Under the pieces are notes generated by a model, which did no database searches, was not told the DNA's origin, and worked only from the letters and a program-made list of their open reading frames with translations. From assembly GCA_044221445.1 (NCBI GenBank), contig JBGAPF010000002.1:1-64000 (forward strand): a stretch of 64,000 nucleotides of DNA, read 5' to 3'. This document shows, piece after piece, positions 50,801-59,895 of the stretch; positions within the stretch are counted from its first letter, which is position 1; every line of letters begins with the position of its first letter. The position numbers and the translations under genes are program-made. This stretch comes from JBDHTS01 sp044221445. Its GTDB lineage: Bacteria > Pseudomonadota > Alphaproteobacteria > Micavibrionales > Micavibrionaceae.

Positions 50801-51664
50801 ATGGAATGCAGGACACCAGAAGAAATGGCAGACGCGGCCCGGGCAGCCCAGCCGCCTCTTAAAGCTAGGCTGATTGATGATCTCGATAAATTCGCACAGG
50901 GAGCAGGAGAAATAGCACTGGGGGCAGGCACGGCAGCCGGCAGTGTTTTGGCTGCGGAAGTTATAACGCCCGTGCCTGCTTTCTTTTTAGTGCCCGCAGG
51001 GGGCGCCCTGGCCTGGGCTGGCCTCGCCAGAGTGGCTGGAGCAGCTACGAGTGCGGTACAAAATGTGGTAGGCGGAAATATCATGCCCGATCATTTTATT
51101 CACAGAGTTAATGAATGTGCAGCACGCCTGGATTACATGAGTGACGATAACTATTTTCGTGGAGGATTTGTTCATCCCCAAAGCCTTGACACGAATGTCG
51201 ATATTTCACTCCGGAAGGCTTCGGAGGCCTATGATCCCCAATATCCACCTGGCGCTTTTTTACAACAATATCGTGATAAAGCCGGCCCGGATGGGGAACG
51301 TAGAATTGAAGCCGGGCAAAATATTGCAACCCTTTTACATGAAATCATTGCGGAACGGGAATCCGTTTACTCGAAATCCCACAATGGAGAATTTCTTCGG
51401 GACGGGAAGCTCGATATGGCGGCGTATCGAACAAGCTTAAGCTCACCCGTGGCAGCCCGCCTGCCCGAACTGGCCGCAAACCTGACTGTTTTAAAAGAAG
51501 GGCTTTCTCCTGACGGCCCGCAAGTCAGAATAGCCGATTTATTTCTGACTATTTTTCAGCATGAGGCAGAGGAAAAATACTTCAATCCCCGCGCTCCGGA
51601 AATGACGCAAGCTCCGCCTGCTGGCTTCCCGAAAGCACAGCCGACTCCAGCACCTGCCATGTAA
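50801..51664 (+). CDS. Hypothetical protein with a hydrophobic N-terminal region (287 aa)
   Basis: Unrecognised protein. Residues ~33-85 form a Gly/Ala-rich hydrophobic stretch (GEIALGAGTAAGSVLAAEVI and FFLVPAGGALAWAGLARVAG) that could be a membrane hairpin or glycine-zipper. The rest is soluble and helical, with a Pro-rich end. There is no signal peptide. AAAGG precedes the ATG and a hairpin terminator follows it, supporting a real single-gene unit. Glycine-zipper stretches occur in membrane-active effectors and channel proteins, but no family is recognised. The 216-base gap upstream shows nothing clear. Confidence 0.6.
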   Translation: MECRTPEEMADAARAAQPPLKARLIDDLDKFAQGAGEIALGAGTAAGSVLAAEVITPVPAFFLVPAGGALAWAGLARVAGAATSAVQNVVGGNIMPDHFIHRVNECAARLDYMSDDNYFRGGFVHPQSLDTNVDISLRKASEAYDPQYPPGAFLQQYRDKAGPDGERRIEAGQNIATLLHEIIAERESVYSKSHNGEFLRDGKLDMAAYRTSLSSPVAARLPELAANLTVLKEGLSPDGPQVRIADLFLTIFQHEAEEKYFNPRAPEMTQAPPAGFPKAQPTPAPAM

Positions 51665-51677
51665 GAAGATTGCCGGA

Positions 51678-51720
51678 AGCCGCCATGGAACAAGGTTTTT
51701 AGTCTATGGCGGCTTATTTT
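51678..51720 (+). terminator. Terminator between the hypothetical gene and prs
   Basis: Nine-base arms AGCCGCCAT and ATGGCGGCT around a 19-base loop, followed by TATTTTT. It lies 14 bases after the stop of the rightward gene. Confidence 0.7.
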
Positions 51721-51743
51721 TGGATTGCCTGAGTCCTAAGGAA

Positions 51744-52676
51744 CTATCTAAACAGCTCCGAGATCGACTGCTCCTCGCTGATCCGCTTGATCGCTTCGCC
51801 GATCAGGGGTGAAATGCTCAGTTGCTCGATATTGGTCGCGCCGCGCACCGCATCCGTGGCCGCGATGCTGTCCGTGGTCACCAGTTGCTCCAGGGCCGAC
51901 GACCCGATCCGGGCGACCGCGCCGCCCGACAGGACGCCATGAACGACATAGGCGTAGACCGCCCGCGCGCCCTGGTCTTTCAGGGCCTGCGCCGCGTTGC
52001 ACAGCGTCCCGCCTGAATCGACGATATCGTCCACCATGATGCAGGTCTTGCCTTCGACCTCGCCGATCACGTTCATGACCTCCGACGTCCCGGCCTGCTC
52101 CCGCCTTTTGTCGATGATGGCAAGGCCGCATTCCAGGCGCTTGGCCAGCGCCCGCGCCCGCACCACGCCGCCGACGTCGGGCGAGACCATCACCAGGTCA
52201 TGGCCTTTGAATTTCTTTTCGATGTCCGGCACGAAGATCGGCGCGACGATCAGGTTGTCGACAGGGATGTCGAAGAACCCCTGGATCTGCCCCGCGTGCA
52301 GTTCCAGCGTCAGGACACGGTCCGCCCCCGCCGCCGTGATGATGTTGGCGACCAGCTTGGCCGAGATCGGCGTCCGGCTGGCCGTCTTCCGGTCCTGCCG
52401 CGCATAGCCGAAATAGGGCATGACCGCGGTGATGCGGTTCGCCGAACTGCGGCGCAACGCGTCGATGGTGATCAGCAACTCCATCAGATTGTCGTTGGCC
52501 GGATAGGATGTGGACTGAAGGATAAACACATCCTCTCCCCGCACGTTCTCCAGGATCTCGGCAAACACTTCCATGTCGGAAAAGCGCCGGATGCTGGCCT
52601 TGGTCAGCGGGATGTCGAGATAACCGGAAATCGCCTCGGCAAGGCTGCGGTTGGAATTCCCTGCGATCAGTTTCAT
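51744..52676 (-). CDS. prs: Ribose-phosphate pyrophosphokinase
   Basis: Makes PRPP from ribose 5-phosphate and ATP for nucleotide, histidine and tryptophan synthesis. It has FSDMEVFAEI, the flexible-loop region YARQDRKTASRTPISAKLVAN, the ribose-phosphate loop VDDIVDSGGTLCNAA, and TNSIA-like TTDSIAATDAV near the C-terminus. The 310-residue length is standard for class I enzymes. Monocistronic as far as can be seen. Confidence 0.95.
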   Translation of the reverse strand: MKLIAGNSNRSLAEAISGYLDIPLTKASIRRFSDMEVFAEILENVRGEDVFILQSTSYPANDNLMELLITIDALRRSSANRITAVMPYFGYARQDRKTASRTPISAKLVANIITAAGADRVLTLELHAGQIQGFFDIPVDNLIVAPIFVPDIEKKFKGHDLVMVSPDVGGVVRARALAKRLECGLAIIDKRREQAGTSEVMNVIGEVEGKTCIMVDDIVDSGGTLCNAAQALKDQGARAVYAYVVHGVLSGGAVARIGSSALEQLVTTDSIAATDAVRGATNIEQLSISPLIGEAIKRISEEQSISELFR

Positions 52677-52765
52677 GCGATATCCGCCCGAATTCTTTTA
52701 AACACCGGCAGACTATAGAAAAATCGGCGGGGAAATCAACAGCAATCCGGGCAGCCTTGGTGGTT

Positions 52766-53716
52766 TTATGACCCCAGGACGGCCCGGCCGATATCGGCAT
52801 AGGCCTTATTGTCGGGACGCTCCCATCCCTGCTCTTTGCGCGTAACGCCCAGATCTTCCGGTGGCCGCCCCTGCCCGATAACATGGCTGAAATAGGCGCT
52901 CAAACGTTCCCGCGCCGTAAACGGTTTTCCGGTTTGGCGGTCGGCGACGGGAATGTCGTTCTCTGCCAGGGTCGTCGTATGCGTCGCAAGATACATGGCT
53001 TCCGCCGCCATCGGCGCCAGCGACATCACAGGCTGGGTGGCCCAGTAAAATAGATGGGCGATGTTCATGCCGATATAGCCCGCTCTGGCGCGCGGCGTAT
53101 TACCGTCCTTGATACTGAACAATAAGGAATTGGCGAGCGTGGTCGCGGCGGGAATGAGGCCCAGGCCGCTCTGATACTTATAAGATGCGTAAGCCGCCGC
53201 AGCAGCGCCCGCAACCCCGCCGCCCCAGGTAATGGCCTGACGCAGGTTTTTTCTACTTTCGGGGATGATCGCAAAAGCGCTCAGCGTGGCGGCGGCATGC
53301 GCGACCAGGATCCCCCCCGGAACGTATGAGCCCGGATCGCCGGTCGAAAGCGCCATAAGGGCCTGTTGCGCCGTTCCGACGACGCATGCCAGCGATGCCG
53401 TCGCCATAATGTGCCGATGGTTTTTAAATGTCGCGGCTTCCCTGGACAGGACAAGTCCGCCGATACCTAGCATCTGCGCCGCGGTCATGGTCAGGCCCCA
53501 GCCATAAAGACTTCCGCCGATGGCAAGCGCGCTCGCCCCGGTCAGGATCGCCGCGCGGATGGGATGCCTTTTAATATAGGGAAGGATCCCGCCCCGCCAG
53601 CGCCCCTCGGTATTATTGGGCGCATACCGCTGTGCCAGTGCTTTGAAAGCCTCGCCATAGCTGGCGTGTATACGTTCCGGATAGGAATCCTGGACATCTG
53701 TTTCCATGAAACGCAC
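52766..53716 (-). CDS. Polytopic membrane protein, possibly YgjV-like (316 aa)
   Basis: After a ~55-residue soluble N-terminus there are about seven membrane segments between residues ~56 and ~245 (AAILTGASALAIGG, MTAAQMLGIGGLVLS, ASLACVVGTAQQALMAL and others). A soluble C-terminal tail of ~70 residues follows. The layout recalls YgjV-type inner-membrane proteins, but this is weak. It begins 30 bases after pgeF in the same direction and may be the last gene of the hldD operon. The start is uncertain; ATG at 53707 is an alternative. Confidence 0.55.
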   Translation of the reverse strand: MRFMETDVQDSYPERIHASYGEAFKALAQRYAPNNTEGRWRGGILPYIKRHPIRAAILTGASALAIGGSLYGWGLTMTAAQMLGIGGLVLSREAATFKNHRHIMATASLACVVGTAQQALMALSTGDPGSYVPGGILVAHAAATLSAFAIIPESRKNLRQAITWGGGVAGAAAAAYASYKYQSGLGLIPAATTLANSLLFSIKDGNTPRARAGYIGMNIAHLFYWATQPVMSLAPMAAEAMYLATHTTTLAENDIPVADRQTGKPFTARERLSAYFSHVIGQGRPPEDLGVTRKEQGWERPDNKAYADIGRAVLGS

Positions 53717-53746
53717 TATAACTTTATATTACATAAAAATCAATAA

Positions 53747-54532
53747 TTAGCCTACATCCGCAATCGCGATGACAGAAATCTGCCGCCCATAATCCGGTTC
53801 ACCGCGAATTTGGCTGCGGCGGTAGCTGAAGAAATGCTCCGCTTCGGCGCATGTATCGCGGCGCAGAATTTCAATACGCCCGACGCCGGACTCCTCTAGG
53901 CGAAATTTGATATAAGATGGAAGATCAAACATGTAATGCCCGCTTTTATGGGCAGGCTTGAAGAATTCCATCGCGCCTGGATTGTGATGCATGAAGGGTC
54001 GCTGGAACCCTTCCGACACTTCGTATGACCCGGGGCCGATGCATGGCCCCAGCGCCGCCTGCAGGCTGTCCCGTTCGGCTCCAAGATCCAGCATGGCCTG
54101 CACCGTGTTTTCAAGCACGCCCCGGACCGCGCCGCCCCATCCGGCATGCGCTGCACCGATGACGGGCGATCCATTTTTTTTAAGACCATGGAATAAAACC
54201 GGCCCGCAATCCGCTGTTAATATTCCAAGAATAATTCCGCTACGGTCGGTCGCCATCGCGTCTTTCTTCGGTTCATCGCCTCGCCTCCATGGCGCATCGA
54301 CCGTTTCACACTCGCTGCTGTGGATCTGGTGGACGATCAGCAGTTGGCCCTGCCCCAGCGCGGCCAAGACTCGATTACGGTTTTCCAATACGGCCTCCGG
54401 CTTGTCCATCGAGCCAAAGCCGCAGTTCAGCGACGCATAAAGCCCTTCGCTGACGCCCCCCTGCCGGGTAAAAAAACCATGGACGATCTTGCGGTCGTCC
54501 GCCGGGAAATTCTCTGCTTTTAAAAACATCAT
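53747..54532 (-). CDS. pgeF: Peptidoglycan editing factor PgeF (YfiH/LACC1 family)
   Basis: Purine nucleoside phosphorylase/oxidoreductase-like protein of the YfiH family; PgeF is reported to keep muropeptide composition correct. The zinc site is visible: His in VHQIHSS, Cys in TADCGPVLF and His in GAAHAGWGG. Arg of the usual HAGWRG is replaced by Gly. Other marks are HGFFTRQGGVSEGLYASLN and ALGPCIGPGSYEV. Its start overlaps the stop of midA by 4 bases (ATGA). Confidence 0.9.
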   Translation of the reverse strand: MMFLKAENFPADDRKIVHGFFTRQGGVSEGLYASLNCGFGSMDKPEAVLENRNRVLAALGQGQLLIVHQIHSSECETVDAPWRRGDEPKKDAMATDRSGIILGILTADCGPVLFHGLKKNGSPVIGAAHAGWGGAVRGVLENTVQAMLDLGAERDSLQAALGPCIGPGSYEVSEGFQRPFMHHNPGAMEFFKPAHKSGHYMFDLPSYIKFRLEESGVGRIEILRRDTCAEAEHFFSYRRSQIRGEPDYGRQISVIAIADVG

Positions 54533-55593
54533 ATCCTCGCGGTCACGACCATGACCTTGAACAGCTTTCCCATTTGCGCGTCGTCCGCCAGCCTGTGGAC
54601 CGCCGCTCGAATATCCAGCTTCTGCTGCGCGGACGCTTTTCCTTCCAGAACGGCGGCCCTCTCCTTAAGCCCGAGACCGGTCAGGAATTCCCCTTGAGTC
54701 ATCACTGGCGCGGTCTCGCAACCTGTCCGGTGCGCGATGTCCATCAATGCGGAAAAATCCACATGCGCCGTCAGATCTACCTGCCCCGGCTCTTCGAGGA
54801 CAGGCACATATCCATGATTTTTGATCGCCTGCAGCGTATCCCCCAGCCCCGGCGAACTATGGCCGTAGTCGATCAGAAGCGCCGCGCCGCCGCGGAGCCG
54901 CAGGGCTTCGCACAGGGCCTCCATAAAGGCTGAGCGGGCAGGCGCGATTTCATAAATATCTCCGTCGCGCGCCATTTCAGACAGATGGTCCGGAATTTTG
55001 GCGGTCAGCGCCGGATCCGTGGGGCCGAGACCGAAAACAAGCGTATTTTCCGCGCCGATGCCGATCCGCCTTTCCTGCCAGCGCCCTTTTTCCTTTTGCA
55101 GCTGCCGTATGGGTAAGGCGTCCAGAAACTCGTTGGCCACCATGATCAGCGGCCCGCCGCCGGACTCCAGAAACACGGATGGATCGTCATGCCATGCCGG
55201 CTTCCATCCTTTCAGCACGTCCGCCTGCCGCTCCCGCAAGGTCGGGCTGGTTTCCAGCAGATGCAAAGACAATGAGTCGTGAAAGCCAGGCACGCCCCGT
55301 GTCGCGCGCAACAAGTCCGACATCAGCGTGCCGCGGCCCGGGCCGGCTTCCGCCATGGTGAACGATATAGGCGCCCCCATTCCCTGCCACTGGTCGGCCG
55401 CCCATGCGCCCACAAGTTCTCCGAACATCTGGCTGACTTCCGGCGCTGTGGTGAAATCGCCCGAAGCCCCGAGCGGGTCGCGATTCATATAATAACCGAA
55501 ACGGGGATGGCCGAGGGCCAGCATCATGAACGCCCCGACGTCCATCGGCCCGTTATGCGCGATTTCCCGCGCGATGATATCGAGCAGCGCCAT
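54529..55593 (-). CDS. MidA/NDUFAF7-family SAM-dependent methyltransferase (354 aa)
   Basis: Class I methyltransferase of the DUF185 family. The mitochondrial homologue NDUFAF7 methylates an Arg of complex I, and the bacterial role is presumed similar. It has GYYMNRDPLGASGDFTTAPEVSQMFGELV at residues 33-61, the SAM loop EAGPGRGTLMSDLLR, and NEFLDALPIRQ. It sits 6 bases after lgt and overlaps pgeF by 4 bases, the conserved alphaproteobacterial order lgt-midA-pgeF. Confidence 0.9.
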   Translation of the reverse strand: MALLDIIAREIAHNGPMDVGAFMMLALGHPRFGYYMNRDPLGASGDFTTAPEVSQMFGELVGAWAADQWQGMGAPISFTMAEAGPGRGTLMSDLLRATRGVPGFHDSLSLHLLETSPTLRERQADVLKGWKPAWHDDPSVFLESGGGPLIMVANEFLDALPIRQLQKEKGRWQERRIGIGAENTLVFGLGPTDPALTAKIPDHLSEMARDGDIYEIAPARSAFMEALCEALRLRGGAALLIDYGHSSPGLGDTLQAIKNHGYVPVLEEPGQVDLTAHVDFSALMDIAHRTGCETAPVMTQGEFLTGLGLKERAAVLEGKASAQQKLDIRAAVHRLADDAQMGKLFKVMVVTARI

Positions 55594-55599
55594 GACGCC

Positions 55600-56424
55600 C
55601 TAGCCTCTCCCTCCGGGAGAGGCTGAAACGTCCATTGCAGCGTTTCGGGCAAAGGCCAGCCAGATAAGGGCCAATCCAAAGATGATCATCGGCACGCTCA
55701 GGATCTGTCCCATGGTAAACAAGCCCATCAAATATCCGATCTGCTCGTCCGGTTCCCGGAAACATTCGATCGTGATCCGGCTCAGCCCGTATCCGATCAG
55801 GAAAATTCCCGACAATATCCCCGGCCTGTTTCGGATGGAATCTCTATGGGCAAGAACGGCCAGGACCGAAAACAGAAGAAGCCCTTCGAGCCCGGCCTCA
55901 TAAATCTGGCTCGGGTGGCGCGGCTCCGGCCCGCCATGCGGGAAGACGACTCCCCAAGGCGCGGAGGTCGGTCGGCCGAACAGTTCTCCGTTCACGAAAT
56001 TCGCCAGCCGGCCGAAAAAAAGCCCTATCGGCACCGCGCAGCAGACAGGGTCGGTCAGGCGCAGCACCGGAATTTTATGTTTGGCGGAAAACCAGATCAT
56101 GGCGATGATCACGCCCAGCGCCCCGCCGTGAAACGACATGCCCCCGTGCCAGATCCTGAAGATCTCCAGCGGATCCTGGACATAAAGCCCGGCCTGGTAA
56201 AACAGCACATAGCCCAGGCGCCCGCCCAGCATGACCCCGACGATAGCCCAGGTCAGAAAATCGTCGATATGCTGGCGTGTTACTTTCTGATCTTTATCGA
56301 GGCCCGCAAGGTAAAGGATATACCGCCAGCCCAGCAGAAACCCCGCGAGATAGGCAAGGGCGTACCATCTGATCTGAAAAGGCCCGACCGCGAGCGCGAC
56401 AGGATCGATATCGGGAAATGTCAT
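55600..56424 (-). CDS. lgt: Prolipoprotein diacylglyceryl transferase
   Basis: Inner-membrane enzyme that adds diacylglycerol to the lipobox Cys of lipoproteins, such as those encoded at 16628 and 17761. It has about seven membrane segments. The Lgt signature GRLANFVNGELFGRPTSAPWGVVFP and HGGMSFHGG are intact, and HPSQIYEAGLEG follows. The length is 274 residues. TAAGGGAA precedes the ATG. It starts 9 bases after hldD and 6 before midA. Confidence 0.94.
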   Translation of the reverse strand: MTFPDIDPVALAVGPFQIRWYALAYLAGFLLGWRYILYLAGLDKDQKVTRQHIDDFLTWAIVGVMLGGRLGYVLFYQAGLYVQDPLEIFRIWHGGMSFHGGALGVIIAMIWFSAKHKIPVLRLTDPVCCAVPIGLFFGRLANFVNGELFGRPTSAPWGVVFPHGGPEPRHPSQIYEAGLEGLLLFSVLAVLAHRDSIRNRPGILSGIFLIGYGLSRITIECFREPDEQIGYLMGLFTMGQILSVPMIIFGLALIWLAFARNAAMDVSASPGGRG

Positions 56425-56433
56425 GGCGTTCCC

Positions 56434-57432
56434 TTACCGGTACGGATCGACCAGCGACATATATTTCTTCACATAGACGCCGACGCCGTCTTCCAGAGTC
56501 GTCATCGGCTTCGTATATCCCGCCTTGCGCAGCTTGGAGATATCGGCCTCGGTGAAATACTGATATCTATGCCGCAATTCGTTCGGCATATCGACATAGG
56601 TGATCTTGGGAGCCTTTCCTGCGGCTCTGAACACGGCTTCGGCCAGATCCTTGAAGCTGCGCCCTTTTTCCGACCCCACGTTGAACAATCCGGAAATTTC
56701 AGGATGGTCGTACAGCCACAGCATGACGTCGATGCAGTCGCCGACCCAAACGAAATCCCGGATCTGTCCGCCGTCCGGATATTGCGGGTTTTCGGATTTG
56801 AACAGGCGCGCCGCCGCGCCCGCAGCGACTTGCGGGTACAGCTTGCAGGCGACGCTGCGTTGTTCTTCCTTATGATACTCGTTGGGTCCGTAAACGTTGA
56901 AAAATTTCAGCCCGGCCCATTGCGGCGGCAACGGCTCGCGCGCTTTTTCCTTATCATGAACCAGCCTTGAAATGCGCCTGTCGAACAGATGCTTCGACCA
57001 GCCATAAGGGTTCAGCGGCCGAAGCCCCGCCAGAAACTCGGGCGCGTCATTGTCGACGAAGCCGTGCTCGCCGCCGCCATAAGTCGCCGCCGAAGAGGCG
57101 TAGATCAGCCGCACCCCGTTCCGCGCGCACCATTTCCACAAATTGCGCGACAGCGTAAAATTGTTATCGACGATCAGGTCGGCGTCCCATTCGGTCGTCG
57201 ACGAAATCGCGCCCAGATGAAAGACGACCTCGATCTCGTTCTTGTGCAGGTCGAGGAATTCCATCAGGTTTTGCGGCTTGACGATGTCGCGCAATTCGCG
57301 CTTCACGATGTTTCGCCATTTGTCCTGGTTGCCCAACACGTCGCAGACGACGATATCGGTCAGTCCCCGCTCCTCCAGCCCTGCCACAAGGTTGGATCCG
57401 ATAAACCCTGCGCCGCCCGTCACGATAAACAT
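56434..57432 (-). CDS. hldD: ADP-L-glycero-D-manno-heptose 6-epimerase
   Basis: Makes the heptose donor of lipopolysaccharide inner core. It has the Rossmann loop TGGAGFIGSNL at the N-terminus, the catalytic Ser in YASSAATYG, Tyr/Lys in YGWSKHLFD, and KFFNVYGPNEYHK. The start was set to the ATG at 57432 because AAAGG is 8 bases upstream of it; an in-frame GTG at 57441 would abut that site. It heads hldD-lgt-midA-pgeF. No other heptose gene is in the window. Confidence 0.92.
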   Translation of the reverse strand: MFIVTGGAGFIGSNLVAGLEERGLTDIVVCDVLGNQDKWRNIVKRELRDIVKPQNLMEFLDLHKNEIEVVFHLGAISSTTEWDADLIVDNNFTLSRNLWKWCARNGVRLIYASSAATYGGGEHGFVDNDAPEFLAGLRPLNPYGWSKHLFDRRISRLVHDKEKAREPLPPQWAGLKFFNVYGPNEYHKEEQRSVACKLYPQVAAGAAARLFKSENPQYPDGGQIRDFVWVGDCIDVMLWLYDHPEISGLFNVGSEKGRSFKDLAEAVFRAAGKAPKITYVDMPNELRHRYQYFTEADISKLRKAGYTKPMTTLEDGVGVYVKKYMSLVDPYR

Positions 57433-57585
57433 GTTTTCCACCTTTAAAATATAAACGCCGAACCAGAGTCCTTCTTACGATTCAAGGCTGCAAGACGCAA
57501 GCGGCTTATATCCACAGAACTTTGATCTTGCCAGGCTGTCCGGACTCCTGCTACTCCATTTCGCTGTTGCGCTTCATTGCGAAAG

Positions 57586-57882
57586 ATGACGATGAAACCG
57601 GACCCTAAGTTGTTCGACGATATAGCCCGCATGGCGGGCGGCGCTGTCAATATACTGAGCGGTGTCCAGCAACAGGTGCAAAGCGAAATTAAAACCCGTA
57701 TCGACGAACTGGCGGCGCGTCTCGATCTCGTGCCGCGCGAGGATCTTGACCGGGCCGAAGCGCGTATAGCTAAACTTGAAAAGAATATGGCCGCCCTGAT
57801 GGAACGCCTGGACGGCAAACCGGCTAAAAAACCTGCCGCGCCCAAGGCCAAAGCAAGCTCCAAAAAAGGCAAAAAAGCATGA
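57586..57882 (+). CDS. ubiK: Ubiquinone biosynthesis accessory factor UbiK
   Basis: Small BMFP-family protein that assists assembly of the ubiquinone pathway complex. The helical pattern KLFDDIARMAGGAVNILSGVQQQVQSEIKTRIDELAARLDLVPREDLDRAEARIAKLE is characteristic, followed by a Lys/Ala/Pro tail. ATG at 57586 or 57592 is possible, and neither has a strong ribosome site. Its stop overlaps the next start by 4 bases (ATGA). It is divergent from hldD. Confidence 0.85.
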   Translation: MTMKPDPKLFDDIARMAGGAVNILSGVQQQVQSEIKTRIDELAARLDLVPREDLDRAEARIAKLEKNMAALMERLDGKPAKKPAAPKAKASSKKGKKA

Positions 57883-58382
57883 ACGAAAACCGCGAAACCG
57901 TTGAAGGCTCCGGCAACCCGCTCGATAGCGTCGAAGACGTCCTGGCCAACCAGGACTGGGTCTTTGACCGCCCGACCGACGATGAACTGTCTGTCGTCCT
58001 GAGCAGCCGCCACGGCGCATACCGCATTACCTTTGTATGGCAGCAGGAATACAGCGCGATGCAGTTTTTCTGCGAATTCGACATGTCCGTCCCTGCCGAA
58101 CGCCGCGACTCGCTCGCCCGCGCGCTCCAGGTCGTGAACGCCCGCCTCTGGCTCGGCCACTTCATTATCCAGGAAAACACCGGCGTCCCATGTTTTCGCC
58201 ACACCTGCATGTTCCGTGGCTGGACCCATTCCGCCGGGACCGATCATGTCGAGGACCTGGTCGAAGTCGCGCTCGCCGAATGCGATCGTTACTATAACGT
58301 CTTCACCATGCTGTCCGGCACGTTCTCGCCGGACGAAGCCCTGTTGGCCCTGGCTCTCAGCGACTCGGCAGGCCAGGCCTGA
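57879..58382 (+). CDS. YbjN domain-containing protein (167 aa)
   Basis: YbjN-like fold related to type III secretion chaperones and sensory transduction regulators. It has a patterned alternation of strands (YRITFVWQQEYSAMQFFCEFDM) and NARLWLGHFIIQENTGVPCFRHTCMF. Its molecular role is not known. It is coupled to ubiK by a 4-base overlap and precedes proC by 11 bases; this ubiK-ybjN-proC order is frequent in alphaproteobacteria. Confidence 0.85.
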   Translation: MNENRETVEGSGNPLDSVEDVLANQDWVFDRPTDDELSVVLSSRHGAYRITFVWQQEYSAMQFFCEFDMSVPAERRDSLARALQVVNARLWLGHFIIQENTGVPCFRHTCMFRGWTHSAGTDHVEDLVEVALAECDRYYNVFTMLSGTFSPDEALLALALSDSAGQA

Positions 58383-58393
58383 GGAAGGCCGGC

Positions 58394-59194
58394 ATGCCCG
58401 TCATCACATTACTGGGATGCGGCAAAATGGGCGCCGCGTTGCTGCGCGGATGGCTGGCAGTCATGCCTTCGGCCGTTTTCGAAGTCGTCGAACCGCAAGG
58501 ACTTCCTGAAGAGTTCAAATCAGTTCCGTCCATACGCTGGTACGCCGCCGCTGAAAATATCCCGCCCTCGGATGTCGCCGTCCTTGCCGTCAAACCCCAG
58601 GCCATGGACGAAGCCTGCGCCGCGCTGAAACCGAAACTCGGGCCTGCCACGCTCATCCTTTCCATCGCCGCCGGTCAGTCCATCGCCAGCTTTGAACGCC
58701 GTTTTGGAAACGATCTTCCCATCGTCCGCGCCATGCCCAATACGCCTGCCGCCATCGGACAGGGCATAACCGTTGCGGTATGCAATGGCCGCGTTTCGCC
58801 CGCCCTGAAACACCAGGCCGATGCATTATTGAAGGCGGCGGGCCAGGTGGAATGGATTGACGATGAATCAATGATGGATGCAGTCACCGCTGTATCCGGC
58901 AGTGGCCCCGCCTACGTCTTTCTGCTCATCGAAACCCTGGCCGCGGCGGGCAGGAAGGCGGGCCTGCCGAAAGACATGGCCATGACTCTGGCCCGCCAGA
59001 CGGTGATCGGCGCTTCGGCCCTCGCAGCCAGCGATCCGGGTGCAGGGGCGGCTGATTTAAGAAAAAACGTCACCAGCCCGGGCGGCACCACCGAAGCCGC
59101 GCTCAAAATTCTGATGGATGAAAACGCGCTTGAAAACCTGATGACCGAAGCTGTCCAGGCTGCGGCATCGCGGAGCCGCGTTCTCGGCAAATGA
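58394..59194 (+). CDS. proC: Pyrroline-5-carboxylate reductase
   Basis: NAD(P)H-dependent last step of proline synthesis. The cofactor loop is LLGCGKMGAALLRGW at the N-terminus. VLAVKPQAMDEAC and RAMPNTPAAIGQGITV follow, and the C-terminal dimer domain shows AVSGSGPAYVFLLIETLAAAGRKAGL and VTSPGGTTEAAL. The length is 266 residues. It is the last gene of the ubiK-ybjN-proC unit. Confidence 0.95.
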   Translation: MPVITLLGCGKMGAALLRGWLAVMPSAVFEVVEPQGLPEEFKSVPSIRWYAAAENIPPSDVAVLAVKPQAMDEACAALKPKLGPATLILSIAAGQSIASFERRFGNDLPIVRAMPNTPAAIGQGITVAVCNGRVSPALKHQADALLKAAGQVEWIDDESMMDAVTAVSGSGPAYVFLLIETLAAAGRKAGLPKDMAMTLARQTVIGASALAASDPGAGAADLRKNVTSPGGTTEAALKILMDENALENLMTEAVQAAASRSRVLGK

Positions 59195-59196
59195 AA

Positions 59197-59226
59197 TCCC
59201 GGGCAGCACGTCGGCGCTGCCCGGGA
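59197..59226. terminator. Hairpin between proC and mucR
   Basis: Eleven-base perfect arms TCCCGGGCAGC and GCTGCCCGGGA around an 8-base loop, starting 3 bases after the proC stop codon. T-runs are poor on both strands. It probably terminates or stabilises both convergent transcripts. Confidence 0.65.
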
Positions 59227-59253
59227 CAACCGAAATCCAAATGACTGATTTTC

Positions 59254-59703
59254 CTAGGCCGCTTTTTTCTTGCGGCCGCCATTGCGGCGTTGCGTGCCCA
59301 GGCCGATTTCCTTGGCCAGGCGGCTGCGCTGGCGTGCGTAGTTCGGCGCGACCATCGGATAATCCGAAGGCAGGCCCCAACGCTCGCGGTATTCGTCCGG
59401 CGTCATGTCGTAGGATGTTTTAAGGTGGCGCTTCAGCATTTTCAGCTTTTTGCCGTCTTCCAGGCATACGATAAAATCTGCGGTGATGGATTTTTTCACA
59501 GGCACGGCCGGGTCCGGGCGCTCCGTGGAAAGATGTGAAGACACCGGTGATTGGGCGCTGCCGCCGAGACCGGCCAGCGTCGAATGGACGCTCTGGACGA
59601 CGGTGCGAATGTCTTCAGGACGCACCTGATTATTTGAAAAATATGCTGAAACAATTTCGGTGGTTAGTTCAAGCAATGTTTCGCGTTCGTTGGAGTCTGT
59701 CAT
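59254..59703 (-). CDS. MucR/Ros-family zinc-finger transcriptional regulator (149 aa)
   Basis: Alphaproteobacterial regulator that binds AT-rich DNA and silences or activates many genes, including surface polysaccharide genes. The zinc-finger region reads ADFIVCLEDGKKLKMLKRHLKTSYDMTPDEYRERWGL near residues 74-110, with Cys, Asp and two His as ligands. The N-terminal helix oligomerises in the family, and the C-terminus is basic (GTQRRNGGRKKKAA). The upstream region is very AT-rich, consistent with autoregulation. Confidence 0.92.
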   Translation of the reverse strand: MTDSNERETLLELTTEIVSAYFSNNQVRPEDIRTVVQSVHSTLAGLGGSAQSPVSSHLSTERPDPAVPVKKSITADFIVCLEDGKKLKMLKRHLKTSYDMTPDEYRERWGLPSDYPMVAPNYARQRSRLAKEIGLGTQRRNGGRKKKAA

Positions 59704-59895
59704 TATAGTGTTCCCCTTAAAACAATAGAAAAATCTGTTTGGATTTATTGCTAATAATCATTTTTAATCATTTTGTTCAAGTTATTTTTAAAAATATAAC
59801 TAAAGAATGAAAATCTTGAATATAAAGTCACATTAGCGCCACAAAGTTTTCTTACTTGTTCGTTTCTTATGTTATCCTTTGCATCTAATACACCT
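59704..59895. promoter_or_regulatory. AT-rich region upstream of mucR
   Basis: 192 bases between tsaB and mucR are strongly AT-rich with repeated TAATCATTTTTAATCATTTT-like runs and TA steps (notably 59750-59815). MucR proteins bind such DNA and usually repress their own gene. No RNA gene or frame was recognised. Confidence 0.5.
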